From contig NC_073693.1 in the NCBI RefSeq assembly GCF_029784155.1, forward strand, positions 156,240,848 through 156,304,847: DNA of 64,000 nucleotides, given 5' to 3'. This DNA is from Uranotaenia lowii. Taxonomy: Eukaryota; Arthropoda; Insecta; Diptera; Culicidae. Below, in pieces: positions 1-12,199 of this stretch. Every line of letters starts with the position of its first letter. Positions within the stretch are counted from its first letter, which is position 1. A program made the translations under genes and the position numbers. Below the pieces are notes generated by a model. That model saw only the letters and a list, made by a program, of their open reading frames with translations, was not told the DNA's origin and ran no database searches.

Positions 1-1589
1 GCCCAGGGATGAAAAGATATACTTTTGGTGTCTTCGACAACATTGCATAGTTTTACAAGGCGCATACTTTGAAATAAAATACAAAGTCGAGGGGTCCACC
101 AATAGTAAGATAAAAATGCTAACTTTTTTGTTAAGCATTTTAGAGCTTTGGTTTCTTCTACAAAGTTGTTTATCTTAACAAAATACATAACTTTGCTGAA
201 CAAGTCAAAGTTCTACAATTTCATTCTAAGGAGTTACAATGAAATTAAGAAAAACACCTTGAAAAAACAGTTTTTTAAATCTGAAATGTTGTAGGTAAGA
301 CAAAACAATTTTCAGTCTTCGAAACAAAGTTGTAAAATGTTAAGTTCTACAATCGCTTAGTACATTATGATGTGTTTTGAAATTGCTGAAGCGCTGCAGA
401 AAGCATTTAGTGTAATATATTAACGATTTTCAAAGCAAAGTGGTTCGAATTGCGCAAATTTTCGCACCATCAGCCAATGTGGATTTTATTTTTGGTATTA
501 AGAGGAATCATTTCCATATAAAACTAGCGTGGAACTCGGTGGAACTCGAAGCAATTTTAAGATTGAAAATCAAGTATTTTGTTCACAAAAATCACTTTTT
601 CAGACACTTGTTTTTACAACATTTGTTCGGTCAGGAATAAATGGTGTATATCAACGTGTTGTCAGCTCTGGGTTCAAAATGGTCATAAATCCTTTACTCA
701 AATTGAGTTTGTAATCCAACGAAAACTTATTATCTCAAAAGTGTTTTTATCGTTAAATAGAGCCAAAATTGGCCTGCCACCAGCTACTGAAAGCTGAAAG
801 CTCGTTTACTTTTGGAATTAAATCACTTTCACGTGTTGGTACAGATATCATTTATATAATGATGTACTAGAACAGATTCTATTGATAAATTTGAAACGGA
901 AAACCGGTTAAATCATCTTATTATTTCTTTTTCTCAAATTATGCAAGTAAATTGCATCAAAGAAACTAAGAAACTAATAAAGTGTCTAAAAAAAGTGATA
1001 TTTGTGAACAAAATACTAGATTTTCAATCTTAAAATTGCTTCGAGTTCCACCGAGTTCCACGCTAGTTTTATATAGAAATGATTCCTCTTAATACCAAAA
1101 ATAAAATCCACATTGGCTGATGGTGCGAAAATTTGCGCAATTCGAACCACTTTGCTTTGAAAATCGTTAATATATTACACTAAATGCTTTCTGCAGCGCT
1201 TCAGCAATTTCAAAACACATCATAATGTACTAAGCGATTGTAGAACTTAACATTTTACAACTTTGTTTCGAAGACTGAAAATTGTTTTGTCTTACCTACA
1301 ACATTTCAGATTTAAAAAACTGTTTTTTCAAGGTGTTTTTCTTAATTTCATTGTAAATCCTTAGAATGAAATTGTAGAACTTTGACTTGTTCAGCAAAGT
1401 TATGTATTTTGTTAAGATAAACAACTTTGTAGAAGAAACCAAAGCTCTAAAATGCTTAACAAAAAAGTTAGCATTTTTATCTTGCTATTGGTGGACCCCT
1501 CGACTTTGTATTTTATTTCAAAGTATGCGCCTTGTAAAACTATGCAATGTTGTCGAAGACACCAAAAGTCTATCTTTTCATCCCTGGGC
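1..1589. repeat. Foldback element with ~610-bp inverted arms
   Basis: The first ~611 bases are the reverse complement of about 980-1589 with only scattered mismatches. The left end GCCCAGGGATGAAAAGA pairs with TCTTTTCATCCCTGGGC at the right end, and the innermost paired bases lie near 611 and 980. A ~370-base loop (612-979) separates the arms. The arms contain no convincing coding frame. The structure resembles Foldback or long-TIR MITE elements. The window opens exactly on the outer arm end, so the true left boundary and any target duplication cannot be seen. Short open frames in the arms (for example 1412-1675 on the minus strand) are incidental. Confidence 0.85.
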
Positions 1590-1907
1590 GCTATTAATTT
1601 AGTTCCGCTAGATTGATGTTCTGTACCAGTGTGCAGTGGTAAAACAGACATCTCAATTAGCAGGAAGCATTTCAAGAAAACAGAGAGATTAAGAATAAAT
1701 CACATTATTTAACAGGCCAAGCTTAATTTTGAAGAAAAACTACACCTGCTGTGATGAATATGAACAAAACTATCAATTTTCCCTAAAATAATAGATAGGT
1801 AAAGGGTCCAAAAATAGGACACTTCCGGCCATGATGTTCCATTTTTAGACCTGACATCAGATTTTTTTATCAATACTAACCATTCAATTAAGGTGCAAAT
1901 TTTATTA

Positions 1908-2577
1908 AGGGGGGAGTAGGGTATAACGAGTAAAAAAAACACCATTTTCACGATTTTTTTTTTTGAGCTATCGTTCAAACAAATGTATTCAAATTTTTTG
2001 CATTATACAAAGCATTGTTAAAAGAACATTTAGTAATTTTTCCGTAGAAAAATATTAAAAAATGAGCCTGTGACGGAGCACTTTCCAGGATGCCTTTTAG
2101 GGCACTGTATCTCAGCACAGAATCATCTGAAGTTAAAAATGAGAGCAAAATATTTTTAATAGATGTTTTTCTGGACCCCAACGATTTTTTTAACGTAAAA
2201 AAAAATTATGAAATATTTGTGGCTGTTTCAAGTAAAAACTACAATTTTTTACGAAAAAATCTGCCATTTTTTATCTGTGAAATCTCCCCAAAATAAAAAA
2301 AAATCGTTGGGGTTTGATATTTTACATGTAGAAAATATGTTCCAAATTTGAAATGAATCGGTGAAGGCTTTGAAAATGTGCTTTCGAGAAAAACGCGTTT
2401 AAAGTTTCTGCTCTAAAAATGATGCTGTATTAGATAAGAGGAGATAAAGGCCTATAATTTCTACAGTTTTGCTTCGATTGACTTGAAAATTTGACACAAC
2501 ATTCTTGAAATGTTTTACGATAAGAAAATAAAATTAAAAAAACGATTTTTTGAAAGCGTTAGACCCTACTCCCCCCT
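1908..2577. mobile_element. TIR element (MITE-like), ~670 bp
   Basis: The ends are inverted repeats of about 22 bases: AGGGGGGAGTAGGGTATAACG at the left and CGTTAGACCCTACTCCCCCCT at the right, with two or three mismatches. Both ends sit inside TTAA (1905-1908 and 2577-2580), so the target duplication could be TA or TTAA. The interior is AT-rich and non-coding. The terminal GGGGGAGTAGGGTATAACG resembles the ends of the elements at 5780 and 58781, which suggests related families mobilised by a similar transposase. The transposase is not encoded here. Confidence 0.75.
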
Positions 2578-3923
2578 TAAGGGCATAATTTAGAACTTAT
2601 TTAAATTGAGCAATTCCAACATTTTTGTCAGCTTTAGTTAAATAAGCTCAAGTAAACACAAAAAACCTTCTTACTATTATGCTGCTGAGAAATGTGCTAA
2701 TGAGGAAAGTTTGAAATATTCATAACGGAAATTAAAGTGTATATTTGAATCGGTAAAAATCCCTTACATAAGCTCATGATGTTTTCTATTTAAAATAAAA
2801 CATTTAATAAGCTTTTTGATGTTTTTTCGTGAAATCTAACTTTTTACTGGCATTTTAGATCTAGGTCCAATCAAGGGTACAAGTCTACTTAGTACCAAAG
2901 CAGGAACAGTAGGTTCAAAGTAGGAAATTTTGATCATCCGTATCATTGCAAATCTATCAAAAACGGCAAAATCAATAATTACAATTCTCATTGAAACTCG
3001 CAGATAAGACAACGAATAAGTTTTCTGGAAACCACAAAACACCCGTCCATGTATGAGTACAACAAAGGTTTATATAAACTACCGCTTAAAGGGTCCAAAG
3101 TAGGGCAACAAACCCTATATCTTCTTTTTCAATTTCCTTGGACACTACGTGATTTTTTTTCCATTTCGTAGCTGATATACAGACTTTTTCCCGAAGCATG
3201 TTTTTTCGGATTTTTTATTCTTAGACTTTGAATGACGGAAAACTGAAGTGTTGTAGCTGAATTTTGTTCAAAAACATATTTGAATTACATATCGAGGTTT
3301 CCGAAACTATAAAGTTTATAAAAAATGACTGAGGAACATGAGAGATATAGCGGTTTAAGTCAGGGATGTCGAATTGACATTCCAGGAGCTCTTACGCGTT
3401 AAAATTACTGGGACGGATGATGGTTAAACTGGAAACTCGATTTCGAAAGAAAACAATTTTCATGGCAACACAAACAGAAATTCTTTCAAAATTAAAAAGG
3501 GTTTTCTGCAGTCAAAAAAAAAATTTAAAAGTTATGCATTCAATCCTGAATAAGCGTAACGAGTTTTTATTTTGTATGAAAATTTGTAGGGGATAGCAAA
3601 ATTTATCATTTAAAAACCACCTGAGATGTACTGATAAATCTATAAGTATAGATATCTTTGGATTTTAATCAATCCTTGTTTCTTGCAGAATATTTCAAGT
3701 AAACAAAACTTAAACCTTATTAGGCCGTAAATATCATAAATTGCTCGATAAAGATACAATGAAAACGTCATTGCCAATGAATTTGTTAACTTATTTTACA
3801 TCGACAAGTACATTTCTTGAAATTGGTGCCTGCCATTTTTAAATAATTTTCATGGAACTAAGATTTTTTATTTTGAAATGGTCATAACTTTCAGAGTAAA
3901 GTGATATGTGTTAGAATCTAAGT
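2578..3923. other. AT-rich tract without recognised genes
   Basis: I see no convincing coding frame or RNA gene. The motif AAAGGGTCCAAA occurs here near 3088 and also near 1805, on the other side of the TIR element, and the ~2865-2935 stretch has several loose GGTCCAA/GGTTCAAAGTAGG variants. These may be remnants of an older element into which the 1908-2577 copy inserted, but the ends could not be defined. Confidence 0.4.
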
Positions 3924-4352
3924 TAAGGTTGCAAAATTGCCCGGTTTTATCCGGGTTTGTCCGGATATTTGATACAAAATTTGGGAACAGTCCGGCGCGG
4001 TCCGGTTGTCCGAGATTTCTTTGAAAAATGTTCGGATTTTACCCGGCTTTATTCACTATTTTTGGCAAATCAAACAAAAAAAAACATCAAACGCCTCCAA
4101 AAAAAAATTTTTTGAGCAAGTTTATAAAAATAATTATAAAAGGTTTTCTGAAAGCCTTAAATACGATTCAAAATCTATCAATGAAATTTGATGAAAAAAA
4201 AATTTCATTTTTTTTATTAATTTCTGAGTTTTAAGAAATTTTTCCGGATATTGCGCGGATTTATAATCGCAACTCTTGAAATCATATGCCCGGATTTTGC
4301 CAGGTTTTTATATAAAATTGCCCGGGTTCCCGGCCCGGATACAGCAACCTTA
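3924..4352. mobile_element. Short TIR element with CCGGGTTTRTCCGG-rich ends
   Basis: The left end TAAGGTTGCAAAATTGCCCGG and the right end ...CCCGGATACAGCAACCTTA are inverted (TAAGGTTGC / GCAACCTTA). The terminal ~100 bases on each side contain repeated CCCGG and TCCGG motifs, while the centre is A+T-rich. It is non-coding. A diverged relative lies in opposite orientation around 42915-43316 and shares 'TTTGATACAAAATTTGGG'-type sequence near its terminus. Confidence 0.75.
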
Positions 4353-5779
4353 CTGCATGTGCTTCAAGTAAATCAAGCAAAAAATTATGTAATGAGCGCC
4401 TAAAGCGTTAAAATCCGAGTGAATTTAACGTGTTCTTTTCGCCTAAGTTTAATGTAAAAATCTCTTTGACTCATTTTTTTTAACCACCTCTAATGTCGAG
4501 TTCAACGTCCGTCAAAGAGCTTTCAAAAGACTCATAATGTATCCCCGAAAAAAAATAACAGAGAACGCAAAAAACATAATCACCGGAAAGCGGTCCATTT
4601 CGGCAGCCCTCGGGCGAAGGTGGAAAACAAAAGAAAACTCATCTCGCTCGGCTAAAGGCAAAAACAAAACCATGCCATTTCCACGTGGCGGCCTGCACGC
4701 ACAATCGCATGCAGAGCAGCAGATTTCATCCCCCTGGTAGTGTGGCGGGTTTCTGGAACAAATTTTGGGCTGGTGGGAAGCAATTCACAAAGAACACAAT
4801 CTACCAGCCACTCGCGGTCCGTTTCCGGTTCCTGCCTCAGTTGCCCGAACTCGTTTGTCGGCTTGTTTTTTTCATTGATTTTTTTTCCTTTGCCACACAG
4901 CCTAACGTCATGTTTCATTCTGGGATTTTTTTTGTGAGTTGCTTCCTGCTTCCCCAATGGCATTCAATTGAAAACTTCTTTGTTCCTTTAGCATCCCCAC
5001 TAATTTGTTCCGACGGTTGACTTTAATTTTGCTTTTCACATTCTTCGTTAGAAAATTTAAGAAAGTCTCATATATTTTAAAGCAAATTTTTTCAAGGCAT
5101 TAAGTTTTCCTTTCAAAAACGACTCTAATATTCATGATTGTCAGTGTAAAACCAAAAACACGAATCAACTTCCAGCAACCGACCAATTTTACAACCTCCC
5201 TCAGAGCATTGAAATAATATTTGAAATTGATATTAATAAAACACCCCCACTAGCAGAACAATCTCAGCTATAGGGCCAGCCTAGTCCGCACAAGACGAAC
5301 CCGGGAACGTTCAACTTTTTAATATTTCGAAAATTCCCTGCCCTGTTTTACGAGCTCGTAAAATTATTTTAGAATTTTCACCTACCCTTTGTCCTTCCGT
5401 TTCCCCTAAACCAGTTGATTTCCACCATTATGTACAATTTAGCAGGGAGAGAGATTTCCAATGTGGCTTTTCGGATCAGTTGTTCTGCTCAGTTTTTTTC
5501 CCCGAGAGATTGGTGGCGGGTGGAAACACTTTTCCAAAATCCTTTGCCAGCGAAGGTGTTGCTCTGTTGTCGAGCTGCTGTTATTCGTGTGAGAAGGAAT
5601 GTGACTTTTTAAACTGTAATATTTAAAAAAGAACCAGGAAAGTTGTGTAAGCCAAATATTCAAATTAGATGGGTGAATAAACACAAGTGCAAATAACAAA
5701 AAACAAAACAAAAAAAAGTTAAACTCTCTTTTAAAATTAACTGAAAATTTCGAAAGCTGATTATACTAAAATCTCAGTA
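4353..5779. other. Unique-looking tract, locally less AT-rich
   Basis: This stretch, especially 4560-5030 and 5400-5600, is visibly less AT-rich than its surroundings and shows no repeat relation to the rest of the window. Open frames of 103-111 codons overlap on both strands (4652-4963 minus, 4685-5020 plus), which argues against either being coding. It could be conserved regulatory or intronic DNA, but nothing in the sequence proves this. Confidence 0.35.
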
Positions 5780-6822
5780 GGGGAGATGAGGGCATAACGA
5801 GCACCCGAGGCATAATGAGAACTACGCTTTTCTACGAAAGTGCATATTTTCTTAAAGAAATTTTCATGAGGATTTGTTTCGTACTTCCTAAAGTATTAAT
5901 TTTTCACAAAAAAAGGAATCTCCTTATCATCTTTACAGAGATATTTAAAAAAACTAGCTTGGTTCTCGAGTTACGAAAATATTATAATTTTTGAGCACCA
6001 CGAAATAAGCTCTTATGATCTTAAAATAACCTTGATCTATAATGTACGCACTGCAACATGATGTACACATTGTTTCTCAATTTTTATCATCATAAAATTT
6101 TTGATTTTTCACTTTTATCAATTTTAAAACACGTTTTTACTTAAATTTGTTGACTAGGGGCATATAGAGCACCATATTATCGAGGCATAATGAGCATTTT
6201 CTGCCGCAGAATCTAGCAGCAAATTAAAATTGATTTATAGAGCCACACCTTGACTAGTTTTCATCCGACGATTTAGCCTATTGGTAAGGTGTCGGAGAGG
6301 TAATCAAAAGACTAGAGTTCGATTTCTGTTCGAGGTGATTTTTTTCCATTCACAATTCATGATCGATTTTTTTATTGTTACATTATACGGCTAGTAGCAT
6401 CATCCTCCGAACAAAGCACTTAATGTATGAGCGTGCGTGAATTGTTTGTATTCTACAAACAGACCTAGATTATTTTGTTATTGCTTTGTTTGATGAATCT
6501 ACGACTCACCTGACTTCATCGAATTGAATTCGCTGCTAGATTCCCCGGCAAAAACGCACATCTTGCTCTGATTAATGGTGCTCATACTGCCTCAGGGGGG
6601 GTTCTCATTATGCCTCCACAGTGGCTGGTTTTCAGCTTTTTGCAAAATTTTTTGAAATGCATTTTTTAACGTTTTCATCTAGTTTTTCACGTTTCAGCCC
6701 GTTAGGGAATAGGCTTTTCAAGTGTCTGAACACGAAACAATAATGTAACCTCCATATTATAGTTATTTTCTATGGTTAAATAACCGTTTTCCTTAAGGTG
6801 GCCATTATGCCCCCATCTCCCC
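5780..6822. mobile_element. TIR element of 1.04 kb flanked by TA, with internal tRNA-like core
   Basis: The ends GGGGAGATGAGGGCATAACGA and ...CCATTATGCCCCCATCTCCCC are inverted repeats of about 20 bases, and TA flanks each side (5778-5779, 6823-6824), as in Tc1/mariner/pogo-type insertions. The subterminal motif GGCATAATGAG(CA) recurs in both orientations (near 5810, 6184, 6590 and 6612), which looks like repeated transposase-binding sites. There is no transposase frame, so this is a non-autonomous copy. A truncated copy of its right 300 bases lies at about 52297-52580. Confidence 0.85.
6265..6340 (+). repeat. tRNA-like (SINE-type) Pol III promoter core
   Basis: TAGCCTATTGG at 6274-6284 matches the A-box consensus TRGYNNANNGG exactly, and AGAGTTCGATTTC at 6314-6326 resembles a B-box, about 30 bases downstream as in a tRNA. 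The stems do not fold into a functional tRNA. It lies inside the 5780-6822 TIR element, so it is either a nested SINE or part of a composite element. Confidence 0.55.
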
Positions 6823-7440
6823 TAAGTTACGTGCTAAAATGTAACTTGTATGTATGTATGCAGCATTCTCAAATTGGTAGCAAGGTCCAGCCTACATCTG
6901 TATGGCTTGGCCATCGAAATTGACTTCTAGGGATACCATGCCCGATGGTTCGTCGAGGGAAAGCATCCAACTTTTCCTGGTAAGGGAACATGCTATATTC
7001 TGCCCCACCTAAGCAAATCGCTGATTTGCTATGTATTCTAAGTATATTTTGTGCAAATACGAGTGTACTCGTGGAAGAAAGTGTTTTCTTCTGATTATGT
7101 TTTTTTACTCAAATTCTTCTGCTTTAAAAACATGATTTTCAAAGGCCATGTTCAAAGTAACAGAACAAAACTGTGTTCTAGATAGGCGCCACCCGAGAGC
7201 AGCCGTAGACCGAAAACACACTAATACTTACAGACACTTTTACTGAAAAGAATTAAAATGAAAAACTAATCAAAATAAAAAAAATAGAGTAAATTTTTTC
7301 AAGCTGAATTAACGCTCAAAAAAAGTGTTCAGTCCGACAAGCGGAATGAGAAGAGAACGAGAGAAGAATAACGCGAAAACATCGCCAGCCAATCAGCAAG
7401 CAGCATCCAACGTGCGTTTTTTGTAGAAGACTGGAAAACG
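6823..7440. other. Non-coding spacer before the macrosatellite
   Basis: There is no supported gene. The stretch contains (GTAT)n near 6850 and moderately GC-containing unique sequence from 6890 to 7000 and 7180 to 7440. The junction at 7440/7441 is where similarity to the later unit junctions (12384, 18663, 23528) begins. Confidence 0.5.
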
Positions 7441-7817
7441 TTTTTGCCTTTCTAACAGAAAGGTTTGGTTATCGGTCGATTTGAGAGATCATTAATTATG
7501 GGTCTTAGACATACCTTTATAGGTACCTATCGACTCAGCTCGACGAGTTCTGTTGATGTCCGTGGATTTGTATGTGCCATTTTAAAAATGTCTAGAACGT
7601 TTTTGCGAAACTGGGCTGCACAATTAAAATGATTTTAGTCTCAAAAGAATGCATTTTTTTTTCTACACAACCCTTTCAAAAACGGGAAAAAAACAAAATA
7701 GTTGAAACCGTTTTCTTTACCAAATACATACATATCATACTTATTATGGCATATAAAAAAGTTGCTAGTGGCGCCTCGAAGCAGCAGCACCAGCAATCAT
7801 TTATAAATTGGAGATAA

Positions 7818-8009
7818 TCAAAATAAAAAAATAATATTTATTAACTCGAGACTTGAACCAAAACCCTTCAGATTCAAAGTTTCAAGCGCTATCCAATAAA
7901 CCATCGGCACGCTTGATAAAGAGCGGCTCAAACTCAAATAGGTAAAAGGCATTACTAAGACGCACCGTGGTCTGGGCAGTTTCTCAGTCTGCTGGGGCAA
8001 ATACGGCAA
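7818..8009 (-). other. 63-codon open frame repeated in each unit, probably not coding
   Basis: The minus-strand frame starts MPYLPQQTEKLPRP and recurs at 12761-12952, 19040-19231 (where it starts MLYL) and 23905-24096. It overlaps the first tRNA-like module, so its conservation is explained by recent duplication of the whole unit. No domain is recognisable. Confidence 0.2.
7840..7915 (-). repeat. tRNA-like module 1 of unit 1
   Basis: On the minus strand, TGGTTTATTGG (7893-7903) matches the A-box consensus exactly and TGGTTCAAGTCTC (7848-7860) matches a B-box, with about 33 bases between them. Stem pairing is poor, so this is a tRNA-derived SINE head rather than a tRNA gene. Confidence 0.6.
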
Positions 8010-8051
8010 CAGTGTTTATATCTTACACTTCTTGCTTTTCAATGCAGCAAA

Positions 8052-8138
8052 TGGCGGATGGGCGTTTCCTTCAGAGTCCGCCATGCCTATAGACATTATA
8101 ATTTCATTTATGAAATTATAGTGTCTAAAGCCATGCCG
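8052..8138. repeat. Nested hairpins, also in the other units
   Basis: TGGCGGA...TCCGCCA forms an outer hairpin (8052-8084). AGACATTATAATTTCAT and its inverted partner with one mismatch (8091-8126) form a 17-bp stem with a 2-base loop, and CATGCC/GGCATG-type bases flank it. Copies lie around 13034-13069, 19313-19348 and 24178-24213. An RNA copy would form a strong stem. No function is evident. Confidence 0.7.
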
Positions 8139-8280
8139 GGTGTCAACAAAATGCAGAGCCGTACAGGAAACTGCGTTGGGGGGGAATTTATATGAAGATC
8201 TTATGACCCTCGTTTTTTTTTACCCGTGTTGAAGAATGAATTTATGTTTTTTTTTTCATTTCTACATACTCATACATAAT

Positions 8281-8807
8281 TTAGATTCAATTTCAGATGC
8301 AGAATTCAGATTCAGTTTTCAAATTCAGGATACAGGTTTAGGAATCAGAATTCAGGATTCAAAATTCAGAATTCAAAATTCAGATTCAGAACTCATATTC
8401 AGATTCAGAATTTAGATTCAGAATTCAGATTCAGAATTCAGATTAAGAATTCAGATTCAGAATTCAGATTCAGAATTCAGATTCAGAATTCAGATTCAGA
8501 ATTCAGATTCAGAATTCAGATTCAGAATTCAGATTCAGAATTCAGATTCAGAATTCAGATTCAGAATTCAGAATTCAGATTCAGAATTCAGATTCAGAAT
8601 TCAGATTCAGAATTCAGATTCAGAATTCAGATTCAGAATTCAGATTCAGAATTCAGATTCAGAATTCAGATTCAGAATTCAGATTCAGAATTCAGATTCA
8701 GAATTCAAATTCAGAATTCAGATTCAGAATTCAGATTCAGAATTCAGATTCAGATTTCAGATTCAGAATTCAGAATCAGAATTCAGATTCAGAATTCAGA
8801 TTCAGAA
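8281..8807 (+). repeat. 13-bp array A1 (GAATTCAGATTCA)n, 527 bp
   Basis: The left edge (8281-8410) is badly decayed, with GATGCAG, GGATACAG, GGTTTAG and AACTCAT variants. The repeat becomes regular from about 8430 and ends with a fixed pattern (CAAATTC, then GATTTC, then GAATCAG) before the spacer. Confidence 0.95.
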
Positions 8808-9274
8808 TTTTTGTAAATTTATTTTCGGCATATCGGTGAAAAATTTAGATTCATGGAGAAAGAATATCAGAATTAAAAATTGATGAAGCTGGATGTTGCG
8901 AGGTAAAGTATGGTGTACGTTAATAAATTTTCCTTGCAAAAATGTTCTTTCGCTCTTTTCATCATCCGTAAAATTTCTCCTCACTTTATCAATTTTCAAT
9001 TCTGGAATTGTTTCTCCAAGAATACCAATTTTCACAGTTTTTGATAAATTTGCGATGACTTAAAAATCATTACGCATGAAAACACGATTTTGTTTTGTGA
9101 AAACTTTTATTCACAATTTTTCTGAAATTAAGTTTGCTGCATACTTTTAGGGGTAAAACCATACTATTAAAAGTTGTAAAATCCGAAATCATAAAAAAAA
9201 ATTTTGGATGAAAGAAATTTCAATGTTGAAAACCGCGTGATGCAAAACAATCAAAATGAGATTTACAAGATTAA
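8808..9274. repeat. 467-bp inter-array spacer, unit 1 copy a
   Basis: The spacer begins TTTTTGTAAATTTATTTTCGGC and ends CAAGATTAA. On the minus strand it holds a 77-codon frame starting MKIGILGETIPELKIDKV (8802-9035). On the plus strand the last part supplies the ATGs (MDERNFNVENRV... and MRFTRL...) that open the repeat-coded frames. Both are conserved only because the DNA was copied recently. No domain is recognised. Confidence 0.9.
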
Positions 9275-10396
9275 GAATTCAGATTCAGAATTCAGATTCA
9301 GAATTCAGATTCAGAATTCAGATTCAGAATTCAGATTCAGAATTCAGATTCAGAATTCAGAATTCAGATTCAGAATTCAGATTCAGAATTCAGATTCAGA
9401 ATTCAGAATTCAGATTCAGAATTCAGATTCAGAATTCAGATTCAGAATTCAGATTCAGAATTCAGATTCAGAATTCAGATTCAGAATTCAGATTCAGAAT
9501 TCAGATTCAGAATTCAGATTCAGAATTCAGATTCAGAATTCAGATTCAGAATTCAGATTCAGAATTCAGATTCAGAATTCAGATTCAGAATTCAGATTCA
9601 GAATTCAGATTCAGAATTCAGATTCAGAATTCAGATTCAGAATTCAAATTCAGAATTCAGATTCAGAATTCAGATTCAGAATTCAGATCCAGAATTCAGA
9701 TTCAGAATTCAGATTCAGAATTCAGATTCAGAATTCAGATTCAGAATTCAGATTCAGAATTCAAATTCAGAATTCAGATTCAGAATTCAGATTCAGAATT
9801 CAGATCCAGAATTCAGATTCAGAATTCAGATTCAGAATTCAGATTCAGAATTCAGATTCAGAATTCAGATTCAGAATTCAGATTCAGAATTCAGATTCAG
9901 AATTCAGATTCAGAATTCAGATTCAGAATTCAGATTCAGAAATCAGATTCAGAATTCAGATTCAGAATTCAGATTCAGAATTCAGATTCAGAATTCAGAT
10001 TCAGAATTCAGATTCAGAATTCAGATTCAGAATTCAGATTCAGAATTCAGATTCAGAATTCAGATTCAGAATTCAGATTCAGAATTCAGATTCAGAATTC
10101 AGATTCAGAATTCAGATTCAGAATTCAGATTCAGAATTCAGATTCAGAATTCAGATTCAGAATTCAGATTCAGAATTCAGATTCAGAATTCAGATTCAGA
10201 ATTCAGATTCAGAATTCAGATTCAGAATTCAGATTCAGAATTCAGATTCAGAATTCAGATTCAGAATTCAGATTCAGAATTCAGATTCAGAATTCAAATT
10301 CAGAATTCAGATTCAGAATTCAGATTCAGAATTCAGATTCAGATTTCAGATTCAGAATTCAGAATCAGAATTCAGATTCAGAATTCAGATTCAGAA
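9275..10396 (+). repeat. 13-bp array B1, 1122 bp, with internal 117-bp duplication
   Basis: The array is regular through both edges. The variant pair CAAATTC (9647) and GATCC (9689) is repeated exactly 117 bases later (9764 and 9806), so nine repeat units were duplicated here. A GAAATC marker follows at 9942. The right edge carries the same CAAATTC/GATTTC/GAATCAG pattern as A1. Two forward frames of 390 and 422 codons run through it, an artefact of a stop-free repeat. Confidence 0.95.
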
Positions 10397-10863
10397 TTTT
10401 TGTAAATTTATTTTCGGCATATCGGTGAAAAATTTAGATTCATGGAGAAAGAATATCAGAATTAAAAATTGATGAAGCTGGATGTTGCGAGGTAAAGTAT
10501 GGTGTACGTTAATAAATTTTCCTTGCAAAAATGTTCTTTCGCTCTTTTCATCATCCGTAAAATTTCTCCTCACTTTATCAATTTTCAATTCTGGAATTGT
10601 TTCTCCAAGAATACCAATTTTCACAGTTTTTGATAAATTTGCGATGACTTAAAAATCATTACGCATGAAAACACGATTTTGTTTTGTGAAAACTTTTATT
10701 CACAATTTTTCTGAAATTAAGTTTGCTGCATACTTTTAGGGGTAAAACCATACTATTAAAAGTTGTAAAATCCGAAATCATAAAAAAAAATTTTGGATGA
10801 AAGAAATTTCAATGTTGAAAACCGCGTGATGCAAAACAATCAAAATGAGATTTACAAGATTAA
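10397..10863. repeat. 467-bp spacer, unit 1 copy b
   Basis: Same length as copy a, no difference noticed. Lies between B1 and C1. Confidence 0.9.
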
Positions 10864-11930
10864 GAATTCAGATTCAGAATTCAGATTCAGAATTCAGATT
10901 CAGAATTCAGATTCAGAATTCAGATTCAGAATTCAGATTCAGAATTCAGAATTCAGATTCAGAATTCAGATTCAGAATTCAGATTCAGAATTCAGAATTC
11001 AGATTCAGAATTCAGATTCAGAATTCAGATTCAGAATTCAGATTCAGAATTCAGATTCAGAATTCAGATTCAGAATTCAGATTCAGAATTCAGATTCAGA
11101 ATTCAGATTCAGAATTCAGATTCAGAATTCAGATTCAGAATTCAGATTCAGAATTCAGATTCAGAATTCAGATTCAGAATTCAGATTCAGAATTCAGATT
11201 CAGAATTCAGATTCAGAATTCAGATTCAGAATTCAGATTCAGAATTCAAATTCAGAATTCAGATTCAGAATTCAGATTCAGAATTCAGATCCAGAATTCA
11301 GATTCAGAATTCAGATTCAGAATTCAGATTCAGAATTCAGATTCAGAATTCAGATTCAGAATTCAGATTCAGAATTCAGATTCAGAATTCAGATTCAGAA
11401 TTCAGATTCAGAAATCAGATTCAGAATTCAGATTCAGAATTCAGATTCAGAATTCAGATTCAGAATTCAGATTCAGAATTCAGATTCAGAATTCAGATTC
11501 AGAATTCAGATTCAGAATTCAGATTCAGAATTCAGATTCAGAATTCAGATTCAGAATTCAGATTCAGAATTCAGATTCAGAATTCAGATTCAGAATTCAG
11601 ATTCAGAATTTAGATTCAGAATTCAGATTCAGAATTCAGATTCAGAATTCAGATTCAGAATTCAGATTCAGAATTCAGATTCAGAATTCAGATTCAGAGT
11701 TCAGATTCAGAATTCAGATTCAGAATTCAGATTCAGAATTCAGATTCAGAATTCAGATTCAGAATTCAGATTCAGAATTCAGATTCAGAACTCAGATTCA
11801 GAATTCAGATTCAGAATTCAGATTCAGAATTCAGATTCAGAATACAGATTTAGAATTCAAGTTCAGAGTTCAAATTCAGAATTCAGATTGAGAATTCAGA
11901 TTTAGAATTCTGATTAAGAATTTGGATTAA
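10864..11930 (+). repeat. 13-bp array C1, 1067 bp
   Basis: The left edge equals that of B arrays. Internal order: CAAATTC, GATCC, GAAATC, then GAATTTAG (~11607), GAGTTCAG (~11698) and GAACTCAG (~11789). The right edge decays progressively from about 11840 (AATACAG, TTCAAG, GATTGAG, TTCTGATT) into unique sequence. Confidence 0.95.
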
Positions 11931-12199
11931 AGATCAACCTGGAATTTGAAATTGGAACTTATATTCAAATATTAGACTAAGTGTTGTAACTCAAAATTCA
12001 AACTTTAGAATCAGAATAAGATTTCAGATTTAGTTTCCAGAATGAGATTAATCATTTAATAGTCATATTACTTTCCCCTCCTTTTGTGGGAATTTTTCCT
12101 CTATGCATGGTTGAGCTCTAAAAAAGGTATCATGCTAGGGCACGCGTCACGGCTATCCATCAATATTGTAGTTGGTTTTACTTATTCAGTAAAAAAAAG

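Noticed and set aside
8802..9035. 77-codon minus-strand frame present nine times as a possible small gene family
   Set aside because: The whole 467-bp spacer is duplicated almost without change, so conservation says nothing about coding. No domain, signal peptide or partner was recognised.
9204..10472. 422-codon open frame of FRIQIQNSDSE repeats, and equivalents in the other arrays
   Set aside because: Open in all three forward frames because the 13-bp unit has no stop codon in any phase. The frame choice is arbitrary and variants change residues freely.
8281..11930. Arrays as a CRISPR-like structure
   Set aside because: There are no variable spacers between the 13-bp units, no cas-like genes, and the context is eukaryotic repeats.
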